From positions 111,075,245 to 111,139,244 of the forward strand of contig OY757017.1 of the NCBI GenBank assembly GCA_963580285.1: a stretch of 64,000 nucleotides of DNA, written 5' to 3'. A program made the translations under genes and the position numbers. Shown piece by piece: positions 1 through 11,374 of this stretch (within the stretch, counting starts at the first letter, position 1; every line of letters starts with the position of its first letter). Source of the DNA: Lucinisca nassula. Taxonomy: Eukaryota > Mollusca > Bivalvia > Lucinida > Lucinidae. The notes below the pieces were generated by a model. That model had not been told where the DNA came from, ran no database searches, and saw only the letters and a list, made by a program, of their open reading frames with translations.

Positions 1-788
1 TTAGACCTAGCCTCATGAAACTTCATACACACACTCATCATCACAAGAGCTACATTTTGACCAAGGACCATAACAACATTGTTGATTTTGGCTGAATTAT
101 CTCCCCTTTTCCAATTTTTTTCTGAAACACATTTTTTGCTCTCATTTTAATACTATTCACAACAGAGCCTTCAAACTTCACATGAATGTTCCTTGGGACA
201 AGACCTTTTCAGTGATACCACACTTTTTGATCTGTGACCTTGACCTTTGAACTTTGACCTATTTTTCGAAAAATTAACCAAAAAACTTAACCTTGACCAT
301 ATTTCCAAAAGTATTTGGCCTACCTTCATGAAACTTCATACACATACTCACCATCACAAGAGCTACATTCCCTACAAGTTTTATAACTCCATCTTGCAAT
401 TTGATTGAATTATCTCCCCTTTTCTCTCCGTTTTTTTTTTAAATTGTTTTTGTCTCTTATTTCAATACTATTCACAACAGAGCCTTCCAACTTCACATGG
501 ATGTTCCTTGGGACAAGACCTTTTCAGTCATACCACGCTTTTTGACCTGTGACCTTGACCTTTGAACTTTGACCTATTTTTCGAAAAATTAACCAAAAAA
601 CTTTACCTTGACCATATTTCCAAAAGTATTTGGCCTACTCCATGAAACTTCATACACATACTCACCATCACAAGAGCTACATTCCCTACAAGTTTTATAA
701 CTCCATCTTGCAATTTGATTTGACTTAGAACTTTTGTTTTCTAAAAGAAACTGCAGACGAGCGTTGGCACCCGCTTGCGGTGCTCTTG
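1..788 (+). mobile_element. Helentron-like non-autonomous element, 3' part with ~310 bp tandem repeats
   Basis: The phrase around 'tgaaacttcatacacaca' recurs near 17, 332 and 641, so the unit is about 310 bp and there are about 2.5 units. The right end has a short hairpin (GCACC at 767-771, GGTGC at 779-783) followed by CTCTTG and then TT. The same hairpin plus CTCTTG/CTCTAG ending is seen at 48957-48977 and 56041-56065. Internal tandem repeats and a 3' stem-loop are known features of Helentron-related non-autonomous elements. The 5' end lies outside the window. No coding capacity is visible. Confidence 0.55.
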
Positions 789-790
789 TT

Positions 791-1078
791 CAGTCATATC
801 ACGACGGTGTCTGGTTGCGACAGGGAGCTCAATGCTCACTTTTATAGTGCTGCCTCACTGAAGTTTCATATCCCAGACACATTACATGATACCACACCCA
901 CTCACATTATCCTGACACTGGGTTGACCAGTCCTAGCTCTACCCCGTAAATCTGAGTACCAAGCGAGGAGCAGCTAGTACCATTTTTAACGACTTTGGTA
1001 CGTCGGGGCCCGCAATAGAACCTTTGACCTCCCGTTCCCCGGCGCGGTCACTTTACCAAATGCGCTATCAGGGCCGGT
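791..1078 (-). repeat. tRNA-derived SINE, family A (copy 1)
   Basis: On the minus strand it begins with a tRNA-like head (degenerate A box and B box, about 1078-1015), followed by a roughly 220 bp body that ends at 'gtgatatgactgaa'. It is about 90% like the copy at 2703-3018 by eye. The tail seen in that copy is missing because the Helentron-like element at 1-788 abuts it. The head is too diverged for a functional tRNA. Confidence 0.75.
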
Positions 1079-1598
1079 TTGAACCCCCAGGTCCTTCTGT
1101 AATAAGGTTGTCTGGCTAATGGCTTATATGGGCATATATACAGATACCACTCAGTCCCTACAGCTACAGTATGTTACAATAAGCATTTTAAGAGGGCATT
1201 TAAAAGCCAGAAGGTGCATAAACAGACACTACTATGGTAGGTACTGATGGTGTATAGGTGATGAGTTTGATCCTTGGCAGGGCTATTAATTTCAATATAA
1301 CATGTTTCACAGGCATCAGTTGAGGAATGAATGCCACTTTTACTGGAAACCCCCTGTGCACGACCCATATCAAAGATCTCTACAGTAATACATTACATGA
1401 TCACTCTATAGGCATCATCCACATTGCTGCAAATCTGGAGTGTATGTAATGAACAGCTGCAGATACCACATAACTGGAGTGATATACAATCCCCAGGGTA
1501 TCCTGTCAGGTTCTGGTGGCATTCTGGGGTTGGGTCAGTTCTATCAGAATCAGAATTGTTACTGGTGACATGTCAAATGATACAATTCATTAAGCAGG
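1079..1598. other. unassigned intergenic stretch
   Basis: No recognisable gene or repeat end. The short open frames here (about 60 codons on either strand) have no family resemblance and no splice context. Confidence 0.4.
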
Positions 1599-2290
1599 AT
1601 ATCGTCTGCTGAGTGCAATAACGATGTAACTGACATTTTGGCCAAAATAGTTTTTTTGCATAAATGGGTGCCTTAGGACTTGACACATTTGGCAAATAAG
1701 TTCTACAGCTGGATTCTGCCTGAATCATGATTTATTTCAGCATTTTGGAATTTTTTTTGTCAGTTACACCGTTTTTGCGCTGACTTTTAGAAAAAAAGTT
1801 GGCGCAAAAACAGTGTAAGTGCACTTACCCCATTTTTGCGCCAAGTTTTTTAATACCTCAAAAATATTGAATCCTGCTGCTCGATATTTCAGAATAAGCA
1901 TGTAAGTACCATAAAGAATGTATAAAATGTGACCTATTACCTACCAAGTGGCTTTAATTTACTGCTTTACCATGTAAAAGGCAAAGAAATAAGGTTTGTA
2001 CACTTACACCGTTTTAGCGCTGGATGCACTTACACCGTTTTTGCACCAAAAAAGTTGAAAAAACACTCGGCGCAGAAATGATGTATCAACCCTTAAATGC
2101 TAAATATTTCTTTTCAAATGTCATTTATTCAACAATAAACATCACACACAAATGAAAGAAATCGCCATGAAGATAAGAAACCAGCTTGTAGTATGGTTTT
2201 CTATGCCATTCTTTAATTAAACAGTTTTTTGTCTCTCCTGAAAAGTTGCCATTTTGCACTTACATCGTTATTGCACTCAGCAGACGATAT
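1599..2290. mobile_element. 692 bp non-autonomous element with 31 bp perfect inverted ends
   Basis: The first 31 bases (1599-1629, beginning ATATCGTCTGCTGAGTGCAA) are the exact reverse complement of 2260-2290. The interior holds several copies, in both orientations, of a motif like CACTTACACCGTTTTTGCGC (near 1766, 1800, 1830, 2005 and 2030). Such iterated subterminal motifs are often transposase binding sites. There is no coding frame. I could not settle the target-site duplication, so no superfamily is given. Confidence 0.75.
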
Positions 2291-2314
2291 GTTGACAACC
2301 ACCTAAAGTATTGA

Positions 2315-2612
2315 AGCCCCCGTCCATAGGGGCTTGAAGAAATATATGGGCTGCATGATGCTTCCACGCAGAGCTGAATCCGGCCTGCACACTAGTAAGT
2401 TGGTAAACCGCTTAGAGGATCTAAGCCTTTCCAGGAACCGCGGTGCGAGATGGACCGTCCATGCTAATAAACCCTATTGGTTTCATTGGGAGACAGGGCT
2501 TGAGATGTCATTTCATCTCGATGTCGGGTAAAAGTCCAACAAAATTGGAAGCAACGTCTCCAAAATGACCTTTAAAGTGTTGACGGGGACGTTAAACCTC
2601 AAATCAAACAAA
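2315..2612 (+). repeat. CAAA-tailed interspersed repeat (GGGGCTTGAAG family), full copy
   Basis: A roughly 290 bp unit that starts at 'ccataggggcttgaagaa' and ends 'cctcaaatcaaacaaa'. At least ten full or partial copies lie in the window (for example 4926, 5385, 12620 and 46680). The A-rich CAAA tail suggests retroposition, but no tRNA-like head is visible, so the class is left open. A 65-codon open frame inside it is repeat sequence, not a gene. Confidence 0.75.
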
Positions 2613-2702
2613 AACCTAAAGTATTGTTGAAAGTTTTAATCTGCATTACAGAGGTAGTGCTGTTAGCAGAGGTGCATTCTGGCTCAAGCGTGTGTGTGAA
2701 TT

Positions 2703-3018
2703 CGGGTTTAACGCCGCTTTCAACAATTTTTCAGTCATATCACGACGGTGTCTGGTTGTGACAGGGAGCTCAATGCTCACTTTTATAGTGCTGCCTCACT
2801 GAAGTATCATGTCCCAGACACATTACATGATACCACACCCAGTCACATTATCTTGACACTGGGTCGACCAGTCCTTGCTCTACCCCGTAAATCTGAGTGC
2901 CAAGCGAGGAGCAGCTAGTACCATTTTTAACGACTTTGGTATGTCGCGGCCCAGGATCGAACCTGTGACCTCCCGTTCCCCGGAGCGGACACTCTACCAA
3001 CTGAGCTATCGGGGCCGG
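2703..3018 (-). repeat. tRNA-derived SINE, family A (copy 2, fuller)
   Basis: The minus-strand head at 3018-2950 has a clear A box (TAGCTCAGTTGGTAGAG) and B box (GGTTCGATCC). The body matches 791-1078 and continues into a tail of 'gttgaaagcggcgttaaa' type at 2703-2725. It is a pol III retroposon and not a tRNA gene because the head runs straight into the body without a terminator. Confidence 0.8.
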
Positions 3019-3257
3019 TCTCTGGCTCAAGCATAATATGAGTGCATGAGTGATGAGTGACAGACCTGTTATATGACTATGCAAATAAGCACTGCTACCC
3101 AATCCCACATTGGATAACTCAGAGCTTGTCATATGGTAATTTTAGCAACAGTGCATGTGCCCAACAAACCATAACTTGTATAGTCCCCAACAGTCCACGA
3201 ACCAAAATGTTAATATTTGGTAAATGTATAGCTAAAGAGTGAAAAAGTTTTGTTTCA
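3019..3257. other. unassigned intergenic stretch
   Basis: Nothing recognisable. The open frames on both strands are short and lack family motifs. Confidence 0.35.
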
Positions 3258-3388
3258 TTGATTTGAGGTTCTACATCCCCTTCAACACTGAATACATGTA
3301 GGTCATTTTGGATTTTGTGGGACTTTTACCTGACATTGAGATGAAACGACAGCTCCTCTCGCCCAATCAGCCAATGAAGCCAACAGAG
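3258..3388 (-). repeat. GGGGCTTGAAG-family repeat, 3' fragment
   Basis: The 3' half of the CAAA-tailed repeat on the minus strand, recognisable from 'gattttgtgggacttttacc' and the inverted tail. The head is missing. Confidence 0.65.
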
Positions 3389-3886
3389 TTTCATGCAAAG
3401 TTGTAAGTACACTGCAGATTCATGGCAATATACCTGTGAGAACACGGGGACAAATGATTTTACACCTGTTGGAACTCCAAGGAAACATTGGGATACCCCT
3501 TGGATTGGTGTTTACATAATACAGCTGCAATTGTAATTTTAACGGTTACCTGCACAACCTTGCTGTCTAGTTGTTTAGGCTTGTCGCGTTTCCAAGCAAG
3601 ACCCATGCTATATCCAACTGTAAGCCATTGCAACAGCACAAGGTACACACTGTGTGTCCCCTGAGTGCATCTTATTTAACATACGCGGAATTCAATCTTA
3701 TATCTTATAATGCTGCGGAATTGTGTGATTACCCTTCTTCCACACGTTCGGTGCGTATCCACGCCGGTAGTCACAAATGTTTATCTTTTTCATCATCGCC
3801 CTATCAACGCGAGGTTGTGCGGGTTAAAAAAATAACGGAAGGTGTACTCCATGATCTGGGATGTTAATTTAAGAATATTTACATTT
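3389..3886. other. unassigned intergenic stretch
   Basis: A 98-codon plus-strand and a 62-codon minus-strand open frame are present, but neither resembles a known family and neither has a convincing exon boundary. Treated as non-coding. Confidence 0.35.
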
Positions 3887-4150
3887 CCAGTGTTTGTTTG
3901 TTTGTTTGATTTGAGGTTTAACGTCCCCGTCAACACTGTAAAGGTCATTCTGGAGACGTTGCTTCCAATTTTGTGGGACTTTTTCCCGATATTGAGATGA
4001 AATGACATCTCAACCCCTGCCGCCCAATGAAACCAATAGAGTTTATAAGCATGGACGGTCTGAATCGCACCGCCTTGTCTGGGAATATCTATTTCAGTCA
4101 AATTTACCCCCCAGAACTTCAGAAATGACATCTCAAGCCCTGTCCCCCAA
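3887..4150 (-). repeat. GGGGCTTGAAG-family repeat, 5'-truncated, with rearranged end
   Basis: Inverted CAAA tail at 3887-3905, then the body to about 4080. After that a second short piece of the same family ('gacatctcaagccctgtc') recurs near 4127, so two fragments are joined. A 144-codon minus-strand frame across it is repeat-derived. Confidence 0.65.
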
Positions 4151-4421
4151 ATATTTCCAGTGTAAAGTCTAATGTAGACCTGTAGAAAAAAAATTGCGTT
4201 CATACTTCCATGAACACATCGAATCACATGATTTTTAGTGACGTCATTTTAAACCATTGTTCTCTACAGGCGTTGATGATGTCAACTCTGCTCCGCTCTT
4301 TGTAGAAAAACAGCGTGTAAATGTTTTTTAGCTTTAAACGTTTGCCCTACAAGCATTTTTTCGCTCAGTGATGAGCGGCAAATAATGTAAATATAAAAAA
4401 ATAAGCTTTATTTTTCTGCTT

Positions 4422-4534
4422 TTCATGAAAGTATGAACAACAGTGGGCCGCTAGCAAAGTTTACATGAACCCCATGAACCCCTTTGGGGCTCATTTACTT
4501 TGCAGGACCCACTGCGTTCATACTTCCATGAACT
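4422..4534. repeat. foldback hairpin of about 113 bp
   Basis: The segment from 'ttcatgaaagtatgaac' pairs with 'gttcatacttccatgaa' at the other end, with further pairing inward (CAGTGGG with CCCACTG, GCAAAGT with ACTTTGC, and a GGGG/CCCC core). A third copy of the outer arm motif lies near 4197. It looks like a short foldback MITE. Confidence 0.6.
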
Positions 4535-4925
4535 GCAGGAAAATAAATTGCATTTCTTAATTTAACCCCCCCCCCCCCCCCCCCAACACAGAGTTGCATG
4601 CAATGGTTAAAAAAATTGCAGCAGTTGTATTGCATTTAGGTCATTTTTAGCCAGTCAGTGCTTTCTTTCTTTCTTCCAATACGTCTTAACCCCTCCGAGA
4701 GGGACATAAGAGGTGTTCCGGCAAACCAAGTGTTGAAGGGTGTAGGAGTTGATGAACTGGGTTTACAAGTACAGTGTGAAAAGAGAAGCTAAGTATATTT
4801 AAAAGCTAAAAACAGAAATTGGTCTTTTAACCCATATTGTATCGGAAACCCCAAAACGGGTAGTTGCCAAATAATACAGCCTGTCAGGCCTAGGTCAGAT
4901 GCCGCAGAACACAGTGTCTCATCAG
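4535..4925. other. unassigned stretch with a poly-C run
   Basis: Contains a cytosine run at about 4567-4584. The part near 4660-4750 (pyrimidine run, then 'gggacataagaggtg') is loosely like 58600-58650 and is probably old repeat DNA. No gene seen. Confidence 0.4.
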
Positions 4926-5208
4926 GACCCCATCCATCGGGGCTTGACGTAGATGGGCTGTATGATGCTTCCACGCAGAGCTGAAACCAACCCGAACACA
5001 AGTGCTGGTAAACCGCTTAGAGGATCTAAGCCTGCCCAGGCAAAGTGGTGAGAGTCCATGCTTATAAACTCTATTGGTTTCATTGGGCTGCAGATATCAT
5101 AACCATCTCAATGTCAGGTAAAAGTCCCACAAAATTGGAAGCAGTGTCTCCAAAATGACCTTTACAGTGTTGATGGGGACTTTAAACCTCAAATCAAACA
5201 AACAAAAA
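4926..5208 (+). repeat. GGGGCTTGAAG-family repeat
   Basis: Head at 'catcggggcttgacgtag', tail 'cctcaaatcaaacaaacaaa'. It is diverged and has small deletions compared with the copy at 2315. Confidence 0.7.
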
Positions 5209-5384
5209 AATTGTCCGGGCCTACATTGTTTGCAAAACATTCAGGCAGTTCCAAATTGATTTTGAAGAAAACACCTGATACCCCTAAACTTTGAAATAGA
5301 CTTGTGCTATATATAAGGAGGAAGATTCCATTCGGTACAAAATGTGTTGACTTGGCGGTTAAACTCCATTGCAAACAAAAGGGG

Positions 5385-5672
5385 CTTGAAGAAATATATG
5401 GGCTGCATGATGCTTCCCTGCAGAGCTGAATCCGGCCCACACACTAGAACTTGTAAACCCCTTAGAGGATCTAAGCCTGTCCAGGAACTGAGGCGTGAGG
5501 CGGACCATCCATGCTAATAAACCCTATTGGTTTCATTGGGCAACAGGGCTTGAGATGTCATTTCATCCCATTGTCGGGTAAAAGTCCCACAAAATTGGAA
5601 GCAACGTCTCCAAAATGATCTTTACAGTGTTGACGGGTATGTTAAACCTCAAACCAAACAAACAAACAAAAT
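5385..5672 (+). repeat. GGGGCTTGAAG-family repeat
   Basis: Full-length copy with head 'ggggcttgaagaaatatatg' and tail of CAAA units. Open frames that cross it are not genes. Confidence 0.75.
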
Positions 5673-5909
5673 TTACCTGCACGATAGTCCTCTTAATGGG
5701 GTTGCTGCAGTATAAATAGATAGATAGACATTAACATAAGCTGAAATAACATCTCAAACCCTACCAATCATTTTTCCTGGGAGTGGTCTCCAGTTCCCTA
5801 TGGCAGAATTCAAGTTTCCTCGGTTTCAGTTCTGGTGTATGAATGTTATTTGACGTGTCACCAGTAACAATTCTGTCTATCTATCTTCTGATACTGCGTC
5901 GGTCACATT

Positions 5910-6276
5910 TGACCATTACATACACTCCAGGTTTTGCAGGATGAAAGCCTACACAGTAATCATGTAATTACGATAGGGATCTTTAACCTGCACAGGGGAT
6001 GGTTCTCCCTGCACAGGGGGCCTCCAGTTAACGTCCCCATCCGAAGGACGGTGCACTTTATGACATTTATCCCTGCTATCTATCTTCTGATACTGCGTCG
6101 GTCACCTTTGACCATTACCGCAGGTGTATATTACATACACTCCAGGTTGAATACACTGCAAATGATGCCAATGGAGCGTGTTCAGTTACCGAAATTTTAT
6201 CGCCGGTGCCGGGGATCGAAACCGCGACCTCTAGCATCAGAGGCAAGTGCACTAACCACTGAGCTATCACGCTCCT
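5910..6276 (-). repeat. tRNA-derived SINE, family B, two copies joined
   Basis: On the minus strand 6276-6200 is a tRNA-like head (box A TAGCTCAGTGGTTAGTG, box B near 6215) followed by a body. From about 6075 down to 5910 the conserved body ('gttaaagatccctatcg' type) belongs to a second, tail-to-body joined copy, because the motif 'ctatcttctgatactg' occurs at both 5880 and 6080. The body (ACCGTCCTTCGG ... GTTAAAGATCCC) resembles a SINE core I know as widespread in marine invertebrates. Confidence 0.75.
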
Positions 6277-6940
6277 GATTCCGAGTTCCGCTTGATGGGA
6301 GCACCACGCTCCTTGATGGGCGGGGCGAAAAGACCAAGAATTATTGTTGTTGTTTGTCAAGGACAAGGGGTCGAGATGTCCCTACAATGAGCTTGAACTT
6401 CCCAAGTTGTTGCATGGGCCGCGTTCGCTGGGTCAATATATAGAAAAAAAATCACACCTCTGAGCCTGAAGATCACTTACGTGTAGATTGCCCGATTTAA
6501 TCATCAGATTCATTGTTTTTCGAGTGCTTCCAGCACAAAACGACAGAAATAAATATGGCGGCTTAGAACATTACCAAAGTCATGACTCGACCTCGTGACG
6601 TCACTATAATTTATTCATAAATAAAAACAACAAAAATAAATACAAAATGTACAAATTTATGCCAACACATAAATAAGAAAAATGTATTAATTGACTGATA
6701 CGCCAATGTTGATTTTTTAGCTATTGCAACTAACCGAATCACCAATCAGCCTTGCGATACACTATTCAACCGGTGAGAGATACGGGTTACATAAGATTTT
6801 TGAGGCTCTGGTTCCCGACTTATTACATGGTTTGAATGGAATACATGGAAACCTGAAAACCGGTTTAAGCCAGTTCTTGGGCGCAAGCAAACTTTCTTGC
6901 ATAGATTGTGTCTTGTGATGATACGCGTTACCTAGATACG
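6277..6940. other. unassigned intergenic stretch
   Basis: No recognised gene or repeat. A 64-codon plus-strand frame at 6724-6918 has no family resemblance. Confidence 0.35.
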
Positions 6941-7005
6941 AGCTCGCTCGACGCCCGCCTTCGGCGGACGTCGACGGCTGCCTTCGGCAGCCGCCGCTAT
7001 GCTCG
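6941..7005. repeat. GC-rich double hairpin abutting duplication breakpoint
   Basis: In otherwise AT-rich DNA this 65 bp block holds two stem-loops with TTCG-type loops: CCGCC/GGCGG around 6955-6967 and GGCTGC/GCAGCC around 6976-6992. It ends directly at the first base of the 15.6 kb duplicated segment. It is absent from the left flank of the second copy. Confidence 0.7.
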
Positions 7006-7157
7006 TTATTAAAACACAGATGATACCTTAATTTATTATTTTGTCATAGACTTTAACCTATAACAATTAGAACGGCCTGATCTTTGTCCTCGCTACTCTG
7101 TTAGCAGTTTTTTACAGATGTAAAGACATGATGGAAATTATTTCGATTTTTTCTGTT

Positions 7158-7288
7158 TGATTAATTTGGGGGTTTCACATTCCCGTCAACACCGTAACGG
7201 TCAATTTGGAGACGTTTCTTCTCATTTTGTGGGACTTTTACCTGACTTTTACATGAAATGACATCTCAAGCCCTGTCGCCAAATCTAC
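7158..7288 (-). repeat. GGGGCTTGAAG-family repeat, fragment
   Basis: 3' half of the family on the minus strand, recognised from 'cattttgtgggacttttacc' and 'gacatctcaagccctgtcgc'. Confidence 0.6.
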
Positions 7289-8237
7289 CTTTTTAACGCT
7301 ATAACGGATTAATTGATTTTTTTTTTGTCGAATATGTATAGGTAACTCAGTAAGGGATAATTTCAAATCAACATCAAAATACATCTTCAGGTATTGATAA
7401 TAGTGCATTTCAAACATCGCGAAACCATAACTATATAATTTGGACCTCTTAATCCCACAATTTCATATAATGAAACTGGGGTTTACAATGTTGGGTAGTT
7501 GTACCGATTCCTGACCATAGCCTTTACTTCTATTTTACAGGGTTATACATTATTTTCATAGAAGTGAAGGCAATGATTTGTTCAGTCCACATGAAGACCC
7601 CCTCTAACACATAAGTTGTGGTTACTCGTTAGAACCATCTTGGTGTCCTAATGAGTGCCCACAATCGATGTTTGGAGCAGAGATATACAAAAATATCGTA
7701 TTTTTTCTTCTGAAAATTGATATTCTATTTTTGTTTACGAATTTATTTTTTAGGTAAAGTTTTCAATAATTCTGTAATAATAGAGTAAAAATAAATAAAA
7801 CATTAGAAATGACATCAAAGATTAATTATTCTATCAGTCGCCGACATTTTGCCGTATCATCTTTGCAGAGACACACTTGAGACTATTCATAAGGTGTGAA
7901 AAGTATTATCAGACGAAAAGGATTAAGCGAACAATAACGTAATCAGTAAACAAGTGGCCGTTTGCATGCATAGGTATCAGCGGGTATTAGTAACTGACGG
8001 GCATTAATGAGATAATTAAACTATATACTTGTATTCGGTACCTTTCATCCTAAGATCGGAAAAAATGGATGGATAGGTTACTTGACATTATTTTTTTACT
8101 AATTACGAACCAAAAAAAAAACAAAATGATAAAATGTACCCTAAGATACAAGGTTTTGGTTTTTAACTTTGAAGCAAAACAACTATTTGATAAATCACAA
8201 ACTCAAAACTATAGAACAGATAATACCATTTTATCTA
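7289..8237. other. unassigned AT-rich stretch
   Basis: No gene recognised. An imperfect hairpin of the GTACTCGTTAGAACC family lies at 7614-7665. A 68-codon frame at 8069-8275 runs into the adjoining MITE and looks non-coding. Confidence 0.4.
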
Positions 8238-8407
8238 TTCACCTTATTTGCATTATCTGCTGGTTCCTAGTCTGAAGGTTATCAGTGTTGGGAAAACAGG
8301 TAACCAGACCCCCCTGACCTTGAAAGGTCAGGGGGGTCTGGTTACCTGTTTTTTCCAATATTGACAATGTGCAAGCTGGAAGCCAGCAAATAATGCAAAT
8401 ATGGTGA
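8238..8407. mobile_element. 170 bp foldback MITE with long perfect hairpin core
   Basis: Outer arms begin TTCACC and end GGTGA, with TA on both sides. The whole unit folds back on itself. The centre pairs without mismatch over more than 25 bp (AACAGGTAACCAGACCCCCC on one side) around a 3-4 nt loop. Nearly the same element is at 27538-27707 (duplication) and independently at 51083-51253 in a TMEM143 intron. TA duplication suggests a mariner-type MITE. Confidence 0.85.
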
Positions 8408-8923
8408 TATAACTTTTCATCTTTTCATGTTATAAATGTCGTAGATGGTATGACAATTAACAATAAAGACAATAGATAAGTAAGTGTCTTGGGATGTTTA
8501 TTACATTGCCAAATTGCATTCGATGACAGTTACCAGAGTATATACAGTGCTTTATGTGACTGTTTTAGGTCGCAAACAGCGTCTCAATTTTGTTTATTAT
8601 TAATTTTAAATAGTTTTAGGTATTGAAAAGCCTTCTAAAACTCTTTAGGAAATAAATAAACAAAAAAATTTGGTGTCTTGAGCTGTCTTGGGGTGTCTTG
8701 TGGTGTCTTGGGGTGTCTTGTGGTGTCTTGGGGCTTTCAGACTGACCGTGTGCCAACTATTAGTTTTCTATCGTTTATAAGATTCGTCGTTTCGCCCCCG
8801 CCCGGTTGGTCCAAAAAGCGAAAGGAACCGTCCTTTCGCGAAAGGAAGTTTTTTCTACCCCCGCACACTCTTTTTTCTCTATATAAAGTGGGTTTTTAGG
8901 GTGTTCATTTCACGGACTTGATG
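8408..8923. other. unassigned stretch with GGTGTCTTGG minisatellite
   Basis: Between 8672 and 8735 the decamer GGTGTCTTGG/T repeats about seven times. The same decamers occur inverted at 25192-25230 next to GINS2 exon 1, so they belong to a dispersed repeat. No gene. Confidence 0.5.
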
Positions 8924-9240
8924 TGGAGCGTGATAGCTCAGTGGTTAGTGCACTTGCCTCTGATGCTAGAGGTCCCGAGTTCGATCCCCGGCAGCGGCGA
9001 TAAAATTTCGGTGTCCGAACACACTCCATTGGCATCATTTGCAGGGATGAATGTCATAAAGTGCACCGTCCTTCGGATCGGGCCGTTAACTGGAAGCCCC
9101 CTGTGCAGGGAGAACCATCCCCTGTGCAGGTTAAAGATCCCTACCGTAATTACATGATTACTGTGTATGCTTTCATCCTGCAAAACCTGGAGTGTATGTA
9201 ATATGCACCTGCGGTAATGGTCAAATGTGACCGACACAGT
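8924..9240 (+). repeat. tRNA-derived SINE, family B (complete)
   Basis: The head at 8924-8998 has box A (TAGCTCAGTGGTTAGTG) and box B (GAGTTCGATCC). The conserved body follows (ACCGTCCTTCGG, then GTTAAAGATCCC), and it ends in the ATAG-type microsatellite. This is the best full-length copy of the family in the window. Confidence 0.85.
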
Positions 9241-9354
<114 letters not shown>

Positions 9355-10713
9355 GGGTATCATGAGTAACCCTTAAACGTATAAAAAATGTCTCTTTGTA
9401 GGATGGAGTAATGTACAATTAAGGCAACAATAAATATGTATATAGAGTGCATGATTAATGAACTTATCTATATCTAAACCCTGTTCATTGCTATTTATGT
9501 CTGATATTCATCATGTTGGGTGAAAGAGGGAGGGAACAAAAATAATAATAAAATATATATAAATCCACTATAATATGAGTTAGTACGAAGACTTTACTTG
9601 TGAGTTATCTCGGCCAGTAGAAGGCTTTGAAATGAAATGAGTGCGTCCTAAGAGTAAGATGAAATACCACTCAGATCTGAAACCGACCCAGCATGAGTAC
9701 TGTTTAACCGCTCGGAAGGTCTTAGTCTGCCCAGGCAAGTGGTGCGAGTCAGTAATGTACAATTAAGGCAACAATAAATATGTATATAGAGTGCATGATT
9801 AATGAACTTATCTATATCTAAACCCTGTTGATTGCTATGCAGATAAACCCTATAACCCTATATTGGTTTCAATGGGCGACAGGGTTTGAAATGTCATTTC
9901 ATCTACAAGTCGCGAATAAGTCCCACAAAATTGGGGGGATTCGAGCAGAAATAAGTAAAAAAAAAAACAAAACAAAAAAAAAAAAAAAACATTACAGATA
10001 TTCATTCAAATAGTTATTTCTAGATCCAGAAAGTTGACACTGTAATGCATACAGATATATTCGGACAGAGATGCGTGTCTTTTAGTAAATATCTCACCAA
10101 TTTGCGAATCCATTTATTAAACATTCTTTCGCTTTTCTGAGTCATGTTACAGTTGACTCTCCTTATCTCATACATTTATAATTCAAACTACTGTTTAAGT
10201 GAAACTAAATTTTGGCCACTTTTGTTTCAGTTTTGCTATTTGTTCATCATATTTCAAATCCTTCTATCTCAAACTACTGTTATTTCAAACCAAAATGTAC
10301 AGTTCCTTGGATTATGATAATTTGATGATAATCTAATGGGTAGTTGTTAACCTTAGGATCTCAAGAACATGTTTATGACATTAAGAAAACACGCCCATAC
10401 AAAGTAGAAGTAAAACAAAGATCAGGAATTGATACAATTAACTTACTCCACCCATAAAAGACACCAAATGGAAAGAAATACAAACATTAAGCGACCAGAC
10501 CATAATGGAAACCTAAACAAAGGAAGGCCATAAGGACAGTTACTTTCCCACAAAATGGCCATATGGCCATCCAAAATAAAAGACACAAGTGATACACACA
10601 GTAAGTAACAAACAACAACATGAATAAATGCACTGTAAATTTTACCGCCGTAAAAATGAAAAAAATTAAGATGAAAAATTGTGACATTTTTCTTATTTCT
10701 GCTCAAAATATGG
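9355..10713. other. repeat-rich non-coding stretch
   Basis: A segment of about 88 bp ('agtaatgtacaattaagg...') occurs at 9408 and again at 9751 with one visible difference. Partial GGGGCTTGAAG-family pieces lie at about 9590-9750 and 9838-9935. An A-rich run is at 9957-9990. The part from about 10440 is an arm of the repeat whose centre is the hairpin at 10714, and it is also seen near 46400-46560. No gene. Confidence 0.5.
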
Positions 10714-10770
10714 ATTGTGGGTACACGTTAGAACCGTCTCATCGAGGCGGTTCTAACGAGTACCCACAAT
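10714..10770. repeat. 57 bp hairpin core of a dispersed foldback repeat
   Basis: ATTGTGGGTAC...GTTAGAACCG pairs with CGGTTCTAACGAGTACCCAC around a loop of about 11 nt. Relatives occur at 25892-25962 and, as halves or cores, near 7614, 43779, 46537 and 56066. Confidence 0.7.
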
Positions 10771-11366
10771 GTATGTTTTTGAGCAGAAATTAGAAAAATA
10801 ATGTACACCCCTGCAAACCCCAGTTTTACTATATAAAAGTGGGGTTCAAGGGGGTCAAAATTATATAGGTGTGTTTTCGTGATGAAAAATGAATAAATAA
10901 ATAAATTCCGAGATAAATAAGAATAATAATAAAAATAACAAGGCACACAATAATTTGTTAATCGATTTAAATTTCGCCAGTTCAACGCCATTAAAGTATA
11001 TCACAGTGATAATCTTTGTAATACAAACAATAAACCTGAAAGTGTGCTGTACTTACATTAGGTGTGGATTAATCTAATTATCTTTGATGTTGATAAGACG
11101 ATGTGTCGGTCTTTTAATGGGCCCTTTTAATTAGGTGTGAACGAGTTGTAAATGGTCGAAATAACGGCACGCATATCAACTTAACACTAAGAAGACATAA
11201 AAAAATCATTTAAATAAATAAATAAATGGAGTATCTAAAATGAAAAAAAAAAAAAAACGCACCGTATTAATAGTCATATCTTGCGGTGGAATTTATTCCT
11301 CAAGGTTAAAATGGCCGCAATTTTAAGCCGGACCTGTCAAGTTGGGCGGAATATCTATAAAACAAA
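10771..11366. other. unassigned stretch with poly-A run
   Basis: No gene recognised. The A run near 11243-11257 is where the two duplication copies differ by three bases. Confidence 0.4.
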
Positions 11367-11374
11367 GGTGTTAC

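Noticed and set aside
3793..4227. 144-codon minus-strand protein
   Set aside because: Entirely translated from the GGGGCTTGAAG-family repeat.
8924..8998. tRNA gene
   Set aside because: A and B boxes are good, but the sequence runs into a conserved SINE body and several diverged copies exist. The same holds for heads near 1078, 3018, 6276, 20538, 24155, 42913, 45182, 49478 and 63996.
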